DNA of 38,337 nt from Candidatus Mediterraneibacter vanvlietii (GTDB lineage Bacteria > Bacillota > Clostridia > Lachnospirales > Lachnospiraceae): assembly GCA_019113645.1 (NCBI GenBank), contig DXGZ01000132.1, forward strand, positions 1 to 38,337. The letters run 5' to 3'. Numbering within the stretch: position 1 is the stretch's first letter; each line of letters begins with the position of its first letter. The position numbers and the translations under genes are program-made. Below the pieces are notes generated by a model, which had not been told where the DNA came from, ran no database searches, and worked only from the letters and a program-made list of their open reading frames with translations. Of this stretch, positions 1 to 8,353 are shown one piece after another.

Positions 1-75
1 GATTATATGTCGCCAAATGACTTTGAAAAACTATATGAGCAGACACAGACAAACGGACAGCTCTTAGTAAGTTAA
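1..75 (+). pseudogene. C-terminal fragment of an IS3-like transposase (rve integrase), cut by the window edge
   Basis: Frame 1 is open from base 1 and encodes 24 residues before a TAA at 73-75. It contains YMSPNDFEKLYEQ, which resembles the end of the integrase core (OrfB) of IS3-family transposases, where the pattern xYxSPxxFE follows the last catalytic region. Only the tail lies in the window, so activity cannot be judged. The call rests on one short motif plus a plausible IS terminus just downstream. Confidence 0.55.
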
Positions 76-119
76 GATGAGGATAAATTTCTCATTTTAA
101 CTTGCGCTAAATCTTGACA
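69..119. mobile_element. Probable right end of the IS element, with a terminal hairpin
   Basis: A 13-bp inverted repeat (69-81 with 91-103, one G.T pair) spans the transposase stop codon. The sequence then runs to CTTGACA at 113-119. Read on the other strand this begins TGTCAAGATTTAGCGC, a plausible IS3-type end starting with TG. The exact boundary and any target duplication cannot be set because the other end is outside the window. Confidence 0.4.
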
Positions 120-347
120 TAGGACCATAGGATATAATCTGAAAAAAATGATAGCAGAAGGTATTCAGACTTTGAAGAAAAAAGCAGAAAAATATTATGG
201 AAAACACTATATTCGAAGTTTGCTTATATCGGAAAGTAAAAATATACAATAACTGAGAAAAGCAGTGAGATAGGGAGCGGTCAACTTTTTATATTAAGAT
301 AATTACATCTGGTGATATTGCTTTTCACATTAAAAACTAATCTTTTC
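120..347. other. Gene-poor AT-rich stretch beside the IS end
   Basis: This stretch holds only a 34-codon reading frame at 148-252 (MIAEGIQTLKKKAEKYYGKH and on), with no Shine-Dalgarno site. It may be a remnant of a gene cut by the IS. I see no other feature before the promoter at 348. Confidence 0.4.
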
Positions 348-378
348 TTGACTGTAAACCCCCTTCACCCTTTATAAT
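348..378 (+). promoter_or_regulatory. MerR-type promoter with 19-bp spacer
   Basis: TTGACT (348-353) and TATAAT (373-378) are separated by 19 bp rather than 17. Overlong spacers are the hallmark of promoters activated by MerR-family proteins, which untwist the DNA to realign the two boxes. The promoter lies directly upstream of a MerR-family gene, so autoregulation is the natural inference. Confidence 0.65.
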
Positions 379-407
379 CTCTTATATAAAGGAGGGGAGC
401 ACCACCC

Positions 408-1919
408 ATGACCATCAAAGAAATCGAAACCCTCTCAGGCATGACCAGAGCCAACATCCGCTTCTATGAAAAAGAAGGTCTCATCACACCTCAGCGGAAT
501 CCCAACGGATACAGGAACTATTCGGAGGAGGATCTTGAGACGCTGAAGCGCATCCGGCTTCTCCGGTCGATACATGTCAGCCTGGAGGATATCAAATTAT
601 TGAATCAGAATAAATGTGAACTGTCAGATCTGCTCCTTGCGCATCTGCGGACTCTGAAAAGTGAGCAGCAGGATCAGGAGCGATCCAGGCTGATTTGCGA
701 GCAGCTCTGCAGGAGCCAGGTGTCTTATGACAGTTTTGACGCGCAGCATTATCTTGATCTGCTGAGCAACGATGCGTCAGCTCGTCAGGTACTGGCAGAG
801 TTAGAGGAAGATTCGATCCCCAAGGTAACCGCGCCGTGGCGGAGATTTTTTGCCCGCATGATTGATATGACGATATATATGACGCTGTGGGATGCATTCC
901 TCTCACTGGTTTTTCATATTAACATTATGGAAACAGGATTGCCGGGGATGGTTATGGATATAATTGCGTCTGCGGTTCTCCTTCTGCTGGCGGAGCCGGT
1001 TATGCTTGCCCTGTCCGGCACAACGCCGGGAAAATTCCTGTTTGGCCTGAGGGTATCTGCGGAAAGCGGTGCGCGCCTGACCTGGAAGGAAGCATGGCGA
1101 AGAACGTGGATTGTGTGGAGAAAAGGCTACGGATACTATATTCCAGTCTATCAGATCATCCGGGAATACCGGTCTTACAGATCCTGTAAAAAGGGCGAGC
1201 TTCTGGAATGGGAGGAAGACAGTGTTCTCTGGCTGGACGGCAGCCATTTGAGACTGAAGGCAACTGCAGCGGTTGGAGTTCTTATCATTCTTACCGGAGT
1301 GACATTCACGATCTGGCAGGCGGGCGCGCTCCCGTGCAACAGAGGAGAAATAACAGCAGCCCAGTATGTTGAGAATTTTAATGATATGCAGAGATTTTAT
1401 CAGATTGACCGGCAGCTGAATCTGCCGGAGTTTGACCCGATCATTGACGGGGATTACCGGCGGATGCTGAATGAAGACGGAACCTGGGAGAAAATTCCGG
1501 GGAATTTTTACATGAATAATACGGCGGGACACTATCCGGATCTGCCGCAGCTTCATTATGAGGAAACGGATGGCATCATGACAGGCCTGGAGTTTTCTGC
1601 GGAATATGAAAATGAGGATGTGGAGATCACTCCCTATGGAGATCTTATGGCGCTCGCAGCTCTTTCCTATATTTGTGCCCAGGATGATTACTCGCTCCTG
1701 AGTGATCCGCCGTCCTTCCTATATCTGCGTATAAAGGCAAATGCCGACCGGTTTTATGATTTCACGATTTCTGAAGCCGGAATTACAGTGGAGGTGTCAT
1801 TTGAATACAACGGATATGAACTGCGGCAGGCAGAGTACAGCAGCAGTTTTGTGCTTGTCCCGCTGTATGGGGAAGATCCTTATTTTCATGTGAGTTATCG
1901 CGTATATTGTGGAGATTGA
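408..1919 (+). CDS. Membrane-bound MerR-family regulator with RDD domain and C-terminal outer domain
   Basis: Residues 1-70 are a MerR-type winged helix-turn-helix (IKEIETLSGMTRANIRFYEK, then GLITPQRNPNGYRNY) followed by a helical linker. Residues 143-285 resemble an RDD membrane domain, with hydrophobic segments at about 152-172 and 181-203. A third segment at about 286-304 precedes a roughly 200-residue acidic, Tyr-rich region. With the DNA-binding end inside the cell, three segments place this last part outside. I infer a one-component transmembrane sensor that binds DNA directly. The start at 408 has a GGAGGGGAG site upstream and gives the full helix-turn-helix. The ligand and targets are unknown; the 19-bp-spaced promoter suggests it controls itself. 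Confidence 0.75.
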   Translation: MTIKEIETLSGMTRANIRFYEKEGLITPQRNPNGYRNYSEEDLETLKRIRLLRSIHVSLEDIKLLNQNKCELSDLLLAHLRTLKSEQQDQERSRLICEQLCRSQVSYDSFDAQHYLDLLSNDASARQVLAELEEDSIPKVTAPWRRFFARMIDMTIYMTLWDAFLSLVFHINIMETGLPGMVMDIIASAVLLLLAEPVMLALSGTTPGKFLFGLRVSAESGARLTWKEAWRRTWIVWRKGYGYYIPVYQIIREYRSYRSCKKGELLEWEEDSVLWLDGSHLRLKATAAVGVLIILTGVTFTIWQAGALPCNRGEITAAQYVENFNDMQRFYQIDRQLNLPEFDPIIDGDYRRMLNEDGTWEKIPGNFYMNNTAGHYPDLPQLHYEETDGIMTGLEFSAEYENEDVEITPYGDLMALAALSYICAQDDYSLLSDPPSFLYLRIKANADRFYDFTISEAGITVEVSFEYNGYELRQAEYSSSFVLVPLYGEDPYFHVSYRVYCGD

Positions 1920-2125
1920 GCACCTGGCTGCCAGAATATTTTTGTGACGCTGAATCAGGATTCTGAGAGTCAGATTTTAAGCTGGTGCTAAATCAGGCAG
2001 TATGAATGCTGACTTAAGATTTCCTGAGGATAATTATTTTACAGAAAACAGGACATAATTATTATAGTAGTTGTTTTCATCGTGTGATATCTTGTGAACA
2101 CATGGAAAACAGGAGATGAAAGAAG

Positions 2126-3259
2126 ATGAAAATAGCTGCGGTAATTGATGAAAACTGGAGTACTTCGGGAAAAGATAAATTTTTAGATGTATCATTTTAT
2201 CGGAAAATAAAGGATCAGAGAAATGCAGATGCTCTAATTGTACTGACTGCCGGAGAATTTGGACAGGATGGAACGATAGCGAAGAGGGATAAATATCGAA
2301 AAGCGAAGCTGATGAGAAATTACGGTGCAGATCTTGTTCTGGAGCTTCCGATATATTGTACGCTGACAGCTCTTGATACTTTCGCGTTTGCAGCGGTTTC
2401 CATGCTGGAGAAACTGAATTGCGTGAATGAACTGGTTGTGTTTACGGAAGGCACAAAGGAAGAGTTTATATCGGAGATTGCACAGTTTTTATTTGTTGAA
2501 TCAGAAGAATATCAGAATACGATAAAGAAATATTGCGCGGCGGGGCTGAGCTTTGCATCAGCACAGGCGCAGGCAGTGGAACATTACATACCCGGATCCG
2601 GAAAAGTGCTGGAGTGTGCTGTAAACAGGGCTGCTGTCGAGTACGCAAAAGCGATGAAACGCATGTACAGTACAATGAGTCTCTGCTTTTTTGAGTGTGA
2701 TATGGGAAAAGCAGATGGGGATAATGTGGAAGAAATATCGGATATTTGTAAAGAAGCAGTGTGGAAAGATCGATCCGGCCGCAGTCTTGCTACACGATTC
2801 AGCAGAACGCTGGAAGCAGTTCCGGAGCTGCACAGGGAAAAATATTTAAACGAGATTTCCGGAGGATATGCACCGGAGACGAGAAAAATCCTTTCTGCAT
2901 ATCGAAAGCAGAATCTGGTAAATTTTGAGCAGTTTGCAGAACTGTTGGACGAGGATGGGCGAGAGGCAGAAGATACGAAACGGTATTTGCTGAGAGTAAT
3001 TCTCGGAATACGACAGGTAGACATTTCCATTTGTGGACTTTACAGTTATGCTCTTTATGTTCGCGCATTGGGAAGGTATGGAAAATGCCCTCTTTTTGCG
3101 ATGGTAAAGACTTTATCCTGGATTCCGGTTTTTTCTGATGATGGTTCAGGGGGAGAAGGTGAAGCAGAGGCAGCAGCTCAGATGGATGATTCGGGAAGGA
3201 TTTTACTGGAGATTGACAGGAGGGCGAAGGAACTGCATCGTTTGATTTGTAGAACATAG
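2126..3259 (+). CDS. TmcAL-like protein (tRNA-Met cytidine acetate ligase family) lacking the HxGH motif
   Basis: The protein (377 aa) resembles TmcAL/YlbM, which uses ATP and acetate to make N4-acetylcytidine at the wobble base of elongator tRNA-Met. The match is clearest at about residues 37-75: LTAGEFGQDGTIAKRDKYRK and then GADLVLELP correspond to the family's SGxFxQRGxPAxxxKxxR and GADLVxELP. The C-terminal SYALYVRALGRYGK region also fits. The family's N-terminal NPFHNGH nucleotidyltransferase signature is absent; this part reads VIDENWSTSGKDKF. The ATP site is therefore probably lost or changed. AGGAG lies upstream of the ATG. It may be a divergent paralogue with another role, or an inactive relative of a true TmcAL elsewhere. 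Confidence 0.6.
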   Translation: MKIAAVIDENWSTSGKDKFLDVSFYRKIKDQRNADALIVLTAGEFGQDGTIAKRDKYRKAKLMRNYGADLVLELPIYCTLTALDTFAFAAVSMLEKLNCVNELVVFTEGTKEEFISEIAQFLFVESEEYQNTIKKYCAAGLSFASAQAQAVEHYIPGSGKVLECAVNRAAVEYAKAMKRMYSTMSLCFFECDMGKADGDNVEEISDICKEAVWKDRSGRSLATRFSRTLEAVPELHREKYLNEISGGYAPETRKILSAYRKQNLVNFEQFAELLDEDGREAEDTKRYLLRVILGIRQVDISICGLYSYALYVRALGRYGKCPLFAMVKTLSWIPVFSDDGSGGEGEAEAAAQMDDSGRILLEIDRRAKELHRLICRT

Positions 3260-3376
3260 GAAAATTATATAAAAAGGAGCGCCCCCATTTTATCTTGATG
3301 ATGTGATACAATTATGGCATGTTATGTGTAGTAGAGACAGCAGGATAAAAATTTTAATATTTACAGTGAGGTAATT

Positions 3377-4543
3377 ATGAAAATACTGAATTTCGGATCT
3401 TTGAACATCGATTACGTCTACAGTGTGGATCATTTTGTAAATAAGGGGGAAACTCTGTCATCTGACGGCCTTCATGTGTACAGCGGCGGCAAGGGGCTGA
3501 ATCAGTCCATTGCCATGAGCAGAGCCGGGGCTGAGGTATACCATGCGGGAGCGGTCGGAGAGGATGGGCGATTCCTGATCGAACTTCTGGAAAGCGCGGG
3601 AGTGAATACAGAATACATACAGGTTCTGTCTGATGTGCGCACAGGAAACGCCATTATACAGAATGACGTTCAGGGAGATAACTGCATCCTGCTCTACAGC
3701 GGCGCCAACCGCGCGGTGACAAGGGAAATGGCAGACGAGGTGCTCAAACATTTTGATCAGGGGGACTGGCTTGTTCTTCAGAATGAAATCAGTGAAATCC
3801 CCTACATCGTTCGGAGAGCACATGAGAAAGGAATGAAGATTATTTTAAATCCATCGCCAATGGATGAAAAGATATTTCAGATACCGCTGGATGACATTGA
3901 CTGTCTGATTCTGAATGAAGTGGAAGCGCTGGGATTGATAAGCAACGCTGACTGTGACAATCAGGAACCGGACGGAAATGCAATCATGAAGAAGCTGAAA
4001 GAAAAGTTCCCGGATATGGAGATCTTGCTGACTCTTGGAGAGAAAGGATCTGTATATTGCGGCAGCGCCGGATCATGCTGTGATGAGAGTGGCATCGGAA
4101 TGACCGGCGGGAAGAGCAGCAGCGGAATGCCGGGCGGGGAAAATGTTCTGCATCAGGAAGCCTACAAGGTGCAGGCGGTTGATACGACTGCGGCAGGAGA
4201 CACATTTACAGGGTATTTTCTGGCGCAGCGGATGAACGGTGCTGATGTAAAACAGGCGCTTGCCATGGCATCTGCGGCATCAGCGCTTGCAGTTTCTCGC
4301 AAAGGCGCGGCTCCGTCCATACCGGAGCGGGAGGAGGCGGAGCGCAGCCTGCGGATATTTCAGCAGGAGAGCTGTGAAGCAGAGCTAAATGCAGAGAACA
4401 GCGGGGGGGCAGAAGAAAGCGGCAGCGCTGCAGAAAGATTTCTGCATCGGATTCCTGCTTCCGTATTTCACAGAGATTCACATGCCGCTTGGTTCCTTCG
4501 GGAATGCAGAGGAGCAGGAGAACCAGGTGCCGGATCAGTTTGA
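3377..4543 (+). CDS. Ribokinase-like PfkB-family sugar kinase with low-complexity insertion and odd C-terminal extension
   Basis: This is a PfkB-family carbohydrate kinase. It shows the N-terminal GSLNIDYVY, the sugar-binding YSGGKGLNQSIAMSRAGA (residues 36-52) and the ATP-site and catalytic motif DTTAAGDTF with catalytic base Asp at about 275. The family normally ends near AAPSIPEREEAERSL (about 311-325), so the last 60 or so residues are extra. They are read through an Ala/Glu/Ser-rich stretch with a seven-G run at 4403-4409. A second anomaly is a Gly/Ser/Cys-rich insertion at about 229-257, between the usual LTLGEKGSVYC and HQEAYKV segments, where CGGAATG-nCCGGCGGG is repeated in the DNA. 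GTGAGG lies upstream of the ATG. Sugar specificity is not certain; ribose is the default for this subfamily. Confidence 0.8.
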   Translation: MKILNFGSLNIDYVYSVDHFVNKGETLSSDGLHVYSGGKGLNQSIAMSRAGAEVYHAGAVGEDGRFLIELLESAGVNTEYIQVLSDVRTGNAIIQNDVQGDNCILLYSGANRAVTREMADEVLKHFDQGDWLVLQNEISEIPYIVRRAHEKGMKIILNPSPMDEKIFQIPLDDIDCLILNEVEALGLISNADCDNQEPDGNAIMKKLKEKFPDMEILLTLGEKGSVYCGSAGSCCDESGIGMTGGKSSSGMPGGENVLHQEAYKVQAVDTTAAGDTFTGYFLAQRMNGADVKQALAMASAASALAVSRKGAAPSIPEREEAERSLRIFQQESCEAELNAENSGGAEESGSAAERFLHRIPASVFHRDSHAAWFLRECRGAGEPGAGSV

Positions 4544-5131
4544 GATCTTTCACGGATCAGGCGGTAAGGATGACAGTCTGGATGATCTGTATCTGGAAAA
4601 TTACTCCAACACGGAATTCGTTTCAGAGGAGGATGTCCATGAATTCCTGAGCCATGTTTCCGAATTGCTGGAAACATTTCATGATGGAGTGGGATTCGAG
4701 TTTCGGCTGGAGCGGGAAGTAGAAGCGCTGCCGGCGGAAGAGGTCGCGGAGACGGGGATGGATACGCTGATGCACGGCTGGGGCTGGATTATGAAGAGTG
4801 TGCCGAACGTTTCGGAAAAGAAAATGAAAACGCATGGCTGACAGAGGTGATCGGGAAGAAAAAGGTCAGCTTCAGAGATGCGTGTGAATATCTCGGCGAA
4901 CCGGAAATTTACGGAGATTTTCAGTCGGCGAGCTCTTTTGTGCACGGGCAGGATATTATATCAAAATGGTCTCCGTTTACTTTCTACAGCTCGATCTGTC
5001 ACAGGCTGTTCCTTATGATGTCATACATTTTCCGGACGATCCGGCTGTATACGATTTCCGGGGGACTTGAGGATGAGATGGAGACACTGGAGGAAGAACT
5101 TTGGGAACTGTTGGAGTCTTATGCCAAGTGA
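4482..5131 (+). pseudogene. Unknown acidic protein gene interrupted by a one-base frameshift
   Basis: Two consecutive open frames look like one gene. The first (readable from 4389, most protein-like from the ATG at 4482) encodes DDSLDDLYLENYSNTEFVSE and continues to VEALPAEEVAETG. The second frame carries GDGYADARLGLDYEECAERF upstream of its first ATG at 4847 and ends at 5131. Adding one G to the run at 4754-4757 joins them smoothly (AETG to DGYADARLG). The joined protein would be about 215 aa. Its C-terminal part (SSFVHGQDII, then SSICHRLFLMMSYIFRTIRL) faintly recalls HEPN/DUF5677-like helical proteins; I do not trust that as a name. The break may be a real mutation or a homopolymer sequencing error. 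No clear ribosome-binding site was found. Confidence 0.55.
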
Positions 5132-5294
5132 AATACGTGTTGGCGGTAATAGATAAATCGAAGTTCCCGTGTTAAAATAGAGACAGGCGCCGGCGAATCA
5201 AATCAATACATAAAAAGCATATCAGCATACCGGCGTACATTCGACAGAGCGGAGCGTGAGTGTCCGCCTGATTCAGAAAGGAAGGTAATTGACG

Positions 5295-5654
5295 ATGACA
5301 AAAGAAGTACAGGATTATGTTGCACAGAAAAGCAGAGATCTGATGGCAGCGCCGTCATGCTGTGCGGAGGCGAAGGCAGCGGCCCAGGCATGGCTGGATG
5401 CTCTTGGAACAGAGAACGAGGCTGCAGAGACAGAGAAATATATTGCAGAACTTGAAGAAGATATTGTCTCGGTTGATGACCTGATCGCTCTTGCGGAATC
5501 TGAGACAGGTGCAAAGATCTTCGGCGAGGAAGGCGCCAAAGGGGTTGCGGCTCACGGAAGAGAAATAAAAGCAGCGGGCGCGAAATACTGTGACTGTCCG
5601 GCGTGCGCGGCGGTTGCGGCGATTCTGGAGAAGAAGGAAGAAATGCTGAAATAA
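5295..5654 (+). CDS. Small conserved Lachnospiraceae protein (often mislabelled Hsp90)
   Basis: A 119-residue soluble, Ala/Glu-rich protein. It has SCCAEAKAAAQAWLDALGTE near the N-terminus and a C-terminal KYCDCPACAAV motif. The two cysteine clusters could bind a metal or form disulfides. From memory, close relatives in Lachnospiraceae are often annotated as Hsp90-like, but nothing here resembles the Hsp90 ATPase or other domains, and the length is far too short. The ATG at 5295 is chosen because AAGGAAGG lies about ten bases upstream; a TTG two codons earlier is also possible. The gene is convergent with the oxidoreductase gene and separated from it by two hairpins. Function unknown. Confidence 0.7.
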   Translation: MTKEVQDYVAQKSRDLMAAPSCCAEAKAAAQAWLDALGTENEAAETEKYIAELEEDIVSVDDLIALAESETGAKIFGEEGAKGVAAHGREIKAAGAKYCDCPACAAVAAILEKKEEMLK

Positions 5655-5678
5655 TCGGGATGCCGGAAAACGGGGAGG

Positions 5679-5705
5679 CCGGGGACAAAATACTTTTTGC
5701 CCCGG
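5679..5705 (+). terminator. Hairpin terminator after the small conserved gene
   Basis: CCGGGG and CAAAA pair with TTTTG and CCCCGG around a short loop, followed by TTCCCTT. The weak T tract suggests an imperfect terminator. Confidence 0.5.
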
Positions 5706-5736
5706 TTCCCTTATGATAACCGGAAATGCCAGGTGA

Positions 5737-5765
5737 CCCGGGAGAATCACTCTCCCGGGAATTTT
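5737..5765. terminator. Bidirectional hairpin between convergent genes
   Basis: A nine-base perfect stem, CCCGGGAGA (5737-5745) with TCTCCCGGG (5751-5759), is followed by AATTTTA. The loop overlaps the stop codon of the minus-strand oxidoreductase gene, so it probably ends both transcripts. Confidence 0.6.
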
Positions 5766-6745
5766 ATGCCATTCTGTCGGCGGACTTCATCGATCACCCG
5801 GATCGCATCAAGGGAATACTGCAGGTACTTGTGATCGATCTCCTGGTTTCGGATCAGTTCTGAGAATTTCTCGACCTCATAGACCATGTCATTTTCCGGC
5901 ACAGGGCAGGAGATATCTTCTGTGGCTCCGCCGGTCAGCCCGTCTCTGGAGCCTTCACGCAGGCGCAGTGTGATATTTTGCGGATGGCTCACATAATCGA
6001 TCAGGATAGAACCATCTTCGCCCTGCAGGATGCTCTGGGTTACGGAATTTGATATTTTGGAATAGACTGCTTCGGCGATCATGTTATTATATTTCATGAG
6101 CACGATTCCGTTTCCGTCAAATCCGTTTTCCAGTTTTGTGGAAACTGCGCTGATTTCATCGGGCATGCCGAAGAGACGGACGAGGGAGTGGATGCAGTAT
6201 ACGCCGATATCCATGACAGCTGCATTGCCGAGATCCGGATTAAATGCGTTCTGCACAATTCCCTGCCGGAAATCATCGTACCGGCTTGAATACTGGCAGA
6301 ATTCAAATGTCACCCTGCGGAGCGCGCCGATGCGGGGAAGTTCAGCCTTTATCCTGTCATAAACCGGATTGAAGTCCGGGCGCATGGCTTCCAGAAGGAC
6401 ACGCTTATTCTTTTTCGCGCAGTCGATCATGGAGCGGACTTCTGCTTCATTTACTGCCATTACTTTCTCGCAGAGAACATGTTTCCCATGCTCCAGCGCC
6501 TGGATGGTCTGGCGGCAGTGCACTCCGTTGGGGGATGCCACGTAGACAGCGTCCAGATCAGAGTTCAGGAAAGCCTCATAGTCTGTAAATATGTTGGGGA
6601 TGCCGTGCTTTTTGGCGAAAGCGTCTCCGGTCTCCTGTTTTCTTGAGTATACGGCGCCAAGTTCCATGTCAGATGACTGAAGGACAGCGTCGCAGAGCAT
6701 ATCGCTGATGAAGTTGGTTCCGATGATTCCGAGTCTGAGTTTCAT
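5747..6745 (-). CDS. Gfo/Idh/MocA-family NAD(P)-dependent oxidoreductase
   Basis: The 332-aa protein has an N-terminal Rossmann fold (LRLGIIGTNFISDM), the AVYVASPNGVHCRQT segment typical of the family, and the C-terminal GFO_IDH_MocA sheet domain (DIGVYCIHSLVRLFG). Members oxidise or reduce sugar or inositol hydroxyls with NAD(P). The substrate cannot be read here. The usual EKP motif that positions the nicotinamide is EKV (CEKVMAVNEAE), a mild departure; the Lys is kept. The start at 6745 has GGAGGG six bases upstream and matches the family. A longer frame to 6802 would add a repetitive NGTE-type leader from a 15-bp imperfect DNA repeat and is not favoured. It lies 122 bp downstream of the M18 peptidase gene and may share its transcript. 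Confidence 0.85.
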   Translation of the reverse strand: MKLRLGIIGTNFISDMLCDAVLQSSDMELGAVYSRKQETGDAFAKKHGIPNIFTDYEAFLNSDLDAVYVASPNGVHCRQTIQALEHGKHVLCEKVMAVNEAEVRSMIDCAKKNKRVLLEAMRPDFNPVYDRIKAELPRIGALRRVTFEFCQYSSRYDDFRQGIVQNAFNPDLGNAAVMDIGVYCIHSLVRLFGMPDEISAVSTKLENGFDGNGIVLMKYNNMIAEAVYSKISNSVTQSILQGEDGSILIDYVSHPQNITLRLREGSRDGLTGGATEDISCPVPENDMVYEVEKFSELIRNQEIDHKYLQYSLDAIRVIDEVRRQNGIKFPGE

Positions 6746-6867
6746 TTGATTTCCCTCCGTTTGATTTTCCTCTGTTCCGTTTATTTCCGTTCCATTTATC
6801 ACTGCCTCATTTTCCGGCTGAGGTGCAGGATCTTCTGAAAAACAGCGATTCAGGCACGCTGTGCGAT

Positions 6868-8142
6868 CTAACAGAAAAATTCTTCCGCAGCGCGGATCAG
6901 ATATCCGGTATCTTCCGCGCCTGCCGTCTCGTACGGCGAATGCATGGCAAGCTGAGGCAGTCCGATATCAACCGTGTTTAACGCTACCTGTGTGTTGGAG
7001 ATGTTGCCGAGAGTGGAGCCCCCCGCCATATCGGAGCGGTTTGTAAAGGTCTGCACCGGCACATCTGCAGAGCGGCAGATGTCACGGAACATGGCTGCGG
7101 ACATGGCGTCTGTGCAGTATTTCTGGTTGGCGTTAAATTTGATCACGATGCCGCCGTTTAATGTCGGCCGGTTTGCGGGATCTGACTTGTCTGTGTGGTT
7201 TGGGTGAACGGCGTGGGCATTGTCCGCCGAGATCATCAGACTGTCCGCCAGGTGAATCAGGTATTCTTCTCTGGTATATCCGAGACAGTCATGGATCCGT
7301 GTCAGCGTGTCATAGAGGAATGTGGAGGCTGCCCCCTGTTTCGTGCCGCTTCCCACCTCTTCGTTGTCCAGGACACAGTGAACTGCCATATATTCCTGGC
7401 GTTTTCCTGCGAGAAATCCGCGCAGGGAAGCGTAGGCGCACTGCAGGTCATCCAGCCGCCCGCAGGAGATAAATTCTTCTGAAGCACCCCAGATACTTGC
7501 CTTCTGACGGTTATAGAGGAACAGGTCATGCCCGAGAATTTCATCAGCTGTTACCCCTGCACTTTTGGCGATCAGATCCATGAATGTTCCTTTTGCGGAG
7601 AGTGTCCCATAGAGGGGAAGCATATCTTTCTGCGCATTGTATTTATATCCGCTGTTTGCCTCACGGTTCATGTGGATAGCAAGGTTCGGGATGAGAATCA
7701 GGTCGCGGTCTATATTGATCAGCCGGGAGATGAACTGACCGGATGCGCTGTCTTTTATAACGATGCGGCCTGCCACAGAGAGCGGACGGTCGAACCAGGG
7801 AGCGCAGAGCATTCCGCCGTAGCCCTCCACGTTCAGACGGATATATTTTCCGTCCGCTTCCAGCTCCGGGTTCTCTTTGATTTTGAATGTGGGTGAATCA
7901 CTGTGGCTGGCTATGATGCGCATCCCTTTCATCTCTGTCTCCGGAATGGAGAATGCGATGAGGGAGGAATCGTTTCTGGTCACGAAATATCTGCCGCCCG
8001 GCTGGAGGGTCCACTTTTTGTTCTCTTCCAGCTGGGTGAAATGCTCGTCCAGAAGTGCTTTTTTCATATTATCTACCGCATGAAAACAGGTCGGGCTGTT
8101 TTCGAGAAAAACCGCGAGGTCGCGGGAAACCGTACTGTTCAT
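6868..8142 (-). CDS. M18-family zinc aminopeptidase
   Basis: The 424-aa protein matches the M18 aspartyl aminopeptidase family (yeast Ape1, bacterial ApeB). These are cytoplasmic dodecameric enzymes that remove N-terminal residues, often acidic ones. Visible metal and catalytic signatures are SHSDSPTFKIK, the catalytic-glutamate region CVLDNEEVGSGTKQGA, SADNAHAVHPNH, and the C-terminal ligand in AMHSPYETAG. Length is normal and no signal peptide is present. The start at 8142 follows AAAGGAGC. A consensus promoter lies upstream on the minus strand, and the oxidoreductase gene follows. Confidence 0.9.
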   Translation of the reverse strand: MNSTVSRDLAVFLENSPTCFHAVDNMKKALLDEHFTQLEENKKWTLQPGGRYFVTRNDSSLIAFSIPETEMKGMRIIASHSDSPTFKIKENPELEADGKYIRLNVEGYGGMLCAPWFDRPLSVAGRIVIKDSASGQFISRLINIDRDLILIPNLAIHMNREANSGYKYNAQKDMLPLYGTLSAKGTFMDLIAKSAGVTADEILGHDLFLYNRQKASIWGASEEFISCGRLDDLQCAYASLRGFLAGKRQEYMAVHCVLDNEEVGSGTKQGAASTFLYDTLTRIHDCLGYTREEYLIHLADSLMISADNAHAVHPNHTDKSDPANRPTLNGGIVIKFNANQKYCTDAMSAAMFRDICRSADVPVQTFTNRSDMAGGSTLGNISNTQVALNTVDIGLPQLAMHSPYETAGAEDTGYLIRAAEEFFC

Positions 8143-8177
8143 ATGTAAGAATGCTCCTTTTCATGATTTATGTTTTC

Positions 8178-8206
8178 AGAATATAATTCTGGAGTCATTG
8201 TGTCAA
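8178..8206 (-). promoter_or_regulatory. Sigma-A-type promoter for the M18 aminopeptidase
   Basis: On the minus strand TTGACA (8206-8201) is followed after 17 bp by TATTCT (8183-8178). An overlapping TATATT gives a 15-bp spacer. Confidence 0.65.
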
Positions 8207-8299
8207 GATTGATTTGTATTCGCAACGGCGGCATGACTGCGTGAAGAGGCAGGAGGGATACCGGATGCGGCAGGCCTGACAGCTGTACGTTTTCGCCGC

Positions 8300-8328
8300 T
8301 TTACAATACGAAAAAGCTCACGTATACT
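8300..8328 (+). promoter_or_regulatory. Sigma-A-type promoter for the two-component system
   Basis: TTTACA (8300-8305) and TATACT (8323-8328) are 17 bp apart, just before the response regulator gene and its AAGGAG site. Confidence 0.75.
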
Positions 8329-8353
8329 TGGACTTATAAAGGAGCTGATAAGT

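Noticed and set aside
5295-5654. Hsp90 chaperone
   Set aside because: The protein is 119 residues with cysteine clusters and shows none of the Hsp90 ATPase motifs; the name seems to be an inherited annotation error.
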